The translations under genes were made by a program, and so were the position numbers. Shown in pieces: positions 61,469-64,000 of a stretch of 64,000 bases of DNA (within the stretch, counting starts at the first letter, position 1; the number at the start of each line of letters is the position of its first letter). Source of the DNA: Burkholderia cenocepacia. Its GTDB lineage: Bacteria > Pseudomonadota > Gammaproteobacteria > Burkholderiales > Burkholderiaceae. The notes under the pieces are model-generated. The model did no database searches. It was not told the origin of the DNA and saw only the letters and a list, made by a program, of their open reading frames with translations. The stretch is from positions 1 to 64,000 of the forward strand of contig NZ_UAQZ01000018.1 of NCBI RefSeq assembly GCF_900446215.1, given 5' to 3'.

Positions 61469-61828
61469 TTACTTGTAGGGATTGTCCTTCGTGTCGGCCT
61501 TCTGCGCGGCGTAGTACGCCGACAGATCCGCGATGTCCTGGTCGGTCAGCGAACCGGCGATCGCATTCATCGACGGGAAGTGACGATCCTTCTTGCGGTA
61601 GGCCTTCAGCGCGTTCTCGAGGTATTGCTGGTTCTGGCCGCCGAGGACAGGCACCCGGTAGACCTCCGGGTACGCCGCGCGGTAGTCCTGGATGCCGTGG
61701 CAACCGATGCACATGGCGGCCTTGCTCGCCCCGTCCTTCGGGTTGCCGACCACACCGGCCGCCTGCGCGCTGCCCGCGAGCGCCACGAGCGCTGCGACAA
61801 CGACGTGTTTGCCGACGAATTTGTTCAT
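61469..61828 (-). CDS. Class I cytochrome c, periplasmic (first of a pair)
   Basis: A 119-aa periplasmic monohaem cytochrome, same length as its neighbour. The signal peptide ends near GSAQAAG (residues 19-25). Haem motif CIGCH is at 40-44, followed by GIQDYRAAYPEVYRVPVLGGQNQQYLENALKAYRKKDRHFPSMNAIAGSLTDQDIADLSAYYAAQ, a c4-like domain with candidate axial methionine in FPSMNAI. The pair probably arose by duplication. A natural role is electron transfer between bc1 complex and an oxidase; that is by family, not shown here. Confidence 0.92.
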   Translation of the reverse strand: MNKFVGKHVVVAALVALAGSAQAAGVVGNPKDGASKAAMCIGCHGIQDYRAAYPEVYRVPVLGGQNQQYLENALKAYRKKDRHFPSMNAIAGSLTDQDIADLSAYYAAQKADTKDNPYK

Positions 61829-62073
61829 AGCTCTTGTAACCTAGCTTGAGGGGAAACTGGCGCCAAAGCGGCAACGGCCCGCGCCGTTTTGCTTATCGGA
61901 TCGCCACGCAGGCCAAAAAAAACGGCCAGATTGTACCGCGTCGGCGGGGAACGCGTCCATACGGCGCCCCGGTTCGCCCCGCCGCAGCCCCGCAACGATA
62001 CGCGGGCGCGGCCCAACCGGACAGCCCTTCTGACTTATACTGGGTTTTTTTCCCGATGAAGAAGAGCGCCGCC

Positions 62074-62916
<843 letters not shown>

Positions 62917-62940
62917 CTCCCCCACCCCGAAGGCCCGGCC

Positions 62941-64000
62941 ATGCTGCTCAATTTCTTCTACGCGCTGCGCGCAGCCAAGCTGCCCGTCTCGGTGAAGGAA
63001 TACCTGACGCTGCTCGAATCGCTGAAGGCCGGGCTGATCTCGCCGTCGATCGACGCGTTCTACTTCCTCGCGCGGATGACGCTCGTCAAGGACGAACAGT
63101 ACTTCGACAAGTTCGATCAGGCGTTCGGCGCATATTTCCACGGTGTGTCCACGCTGCCGTCCGAGGCGTTCGACATTCCGCTCGACTGGCTCGAGAAGCG
63201 CCTCGAGCGCGAGCTGTCGCCGGAGGAGAAGGCGCAGATCGACGCGATGGGCGGGCTCGACAAGCTGATGGAGCGCCTGAAGGCGCTGCTCGACGAGCAG
63301 AAGGAACGCCACGAAGGCGGCAACAAGTGGATCGGCACGGGCGGCACGTCGCCGTTCGGGCACGGCGGCTACAACCCCGAAGGCGTGCGCATCGGCGGCC
63401 CGTCGAACGGCAACCGCACCGCGGTGAAGGTGTGGGAGGCGCGCGCGTACCGCGACTACGACGATTCGGTCGAGATCGGCACGCGCAACATCAAGGTCGC
63501 GCTGCGGCGGCTGCGCCGCTTCGCGCGCGAAGGCGCCGCCGAGGAGCTCGACCTGCCCGGCACGATCCGCAGCACGGCCGCGAACGCAGGCTGGCTCGAC
63601 CTGCGGATGGTGCCCGAGCGCCACAACACCGTGAAGGTGCTGATGCTGCTCGACGTCGGCGGCTCGATGGACGACCACATCAAGCGCACCGAAGAGCTGT
63701 TCTCGGCCGCGAAGGCCGAATTCAAGCACCTCGAATTCTTCTACTTCCACAACTGCGTGTACGACCACCTGTGGAAGAACAACCGCCGCCGCCACGCGGA
63801 ACGCACCGCGACGTGGGACGTGCTGCACAAGTTCACGCCCGACTACAAGCTGATCTTCGTCGGCGACGCGACGATGAGCCCGTACGAAGTGCTGCAGCCC
63901 GGCGGCTCGGTCGAATACAACAATCCGGAAGCCGGCGCCGTGTGGCTGCGCCGGCTCGCCGACCAGTTCCCCCATCATGCCTGGCTGAACCCCGAGCCCG
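62941..64000 (+). CDS. VWA domain protein (CoxE-like), cut by the window end
   Basis: About 353 residues are encoded before the window ends; no stop is reached. The N-terminus MLLNFFYALRAAKLPVSVKEYLTLLESLKAGL is typical of the YehP/CoxE-type partner of MoxR ATPases. A Gly-rich stretch (GGNKWIGTGGTSPFGHGGYNPEGVRIGGPSNGNRTAVKVW) is followed by the von Willebrand A domain with MIDAS motif LLDVGGSMDD (D238). The pair probably acts as a metal-dependent chaperone system for an unidentified client. The partial status is due only to the window edge. Confidence 0.92.
   Translation, partial: MLLNFFYALRAAKLPVSVKEYLTLLESLKAGLISPSIDAFYFLARMTLVKDEQYFDKFDQAFGAYFHGVSTLPSEAFDIPLDWLEKRLERELSPEEKAQIDAMGGLDKLMERLKALLDEQKERHEGGNKWIGTGGTSPFGHGGYNPEGVRIGGPSNGNRTAVKVWEARAYRDYDDSVEIGTRNIKVALRRLRRFAREGAAEELDLPGTIRSTAANAGWLDLRMVPERHNTVKVLMLLDVGGSMDDHIKRTEELFSAAKAEFKHLEFFYFHNCVYDHLWKNNRRRHAERTATWDVLHKFTPDYKLIFVGDATMSPYEVLQPGGSVEYNNPEAGAVWLRRLADQFPHHAWLNPEP

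Overview
The window looks like chromosomal DNA of a Burkholderia species, probably the Burkholderia cepacia complex. The bases are strongly GC-rich with GC-rich third codon positions. The gene set is typical of the genus: the kdp potassium-pump operon, the yebC/purD/hemF/nadD/rsfS/rlmH/maf/rng housekeeping block, a dnaE-msbA-glycosyltransferase LPS cluster, an FtsK with a very long linker, and an intracellular PHB depolymerase. The genus call rests on recognised proteins and style, not on a database search.

Layout. 1-1034: an IS110-family transposase, cut by the window edge, next to a small DUF333-type secreted protein. 1469-9900 (minus strand): a complete kdp locus in the order small ORF-kdpF-kdpA-kdpB-kdpC-kdpD-kdpE. 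It has a good match to the E. coli KdpE operator upstream and two hairpins between pump and sensor genes. 10103-12477: quinone oxidoreductase, methylglyoxal synthase and an atypical SDR. 12686-21026: upp, yebC, purD, hemF, then the close-packed nadD-rsfS-rlmH-maf-rng run and yggL. 21482-26155: cell-envelope genes (Gly/Thr-rich lipoprotein, PRC-barrel lipoprotein, MFS and FUSC membrane proteins, an RcnB-like protein). 26301-38722: LPS core and O-antigen assembly genes (WaaE-like GT2, two GT9 heptosyltransferase-type and two GT4 enzymes, O-antigen ligase, MsbA), linked by 4-base stop/start overlaps and ending at dnaE. 38939-45555: trhO, gluQ, an RhlE-type helicase, an MliC-like inhibitor, purT and two small lipoproteins. 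45733-53648: ftsK, a lactonase-family beta-propeller and a GH15 glycosidase. 53714-56849: an operator-flanked promoter, phaZ, and an IS3-family element inserted into the loop of the phaZ/tetR terminator. 56899-64000: a TetR regulator, a solitary RnfB with nth, an EamA transporter, DUF1841, two monohaem cytochromes c, and a MoxR-VWA pair that runs off the window.

How it works together. The kdp block is a self-contained potassium-starvation system, and its structure and regulation can be read from the sequence. The LPS run encodes sugar transfer, flipping (MsbA) and ligation (WaaL) with tight translational coupling. phaZ carries the exact catalytic residues of the Ralstonia PhaZa1 type, has an extra basic tail, and is preceded by a promoter bracketed by a perfect 13-bp inverted repeat. 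No CRISPR array, rRNA, tRNA, prophage or recognisable defence island was seen. The least explained items are the 35-residue ORF leading kdp, the phaZ operator and tail, the IS3 insertion in a terminator, the SDR without the Tyr/Lys pair, and the paired palindromes between dnaE and trhO.
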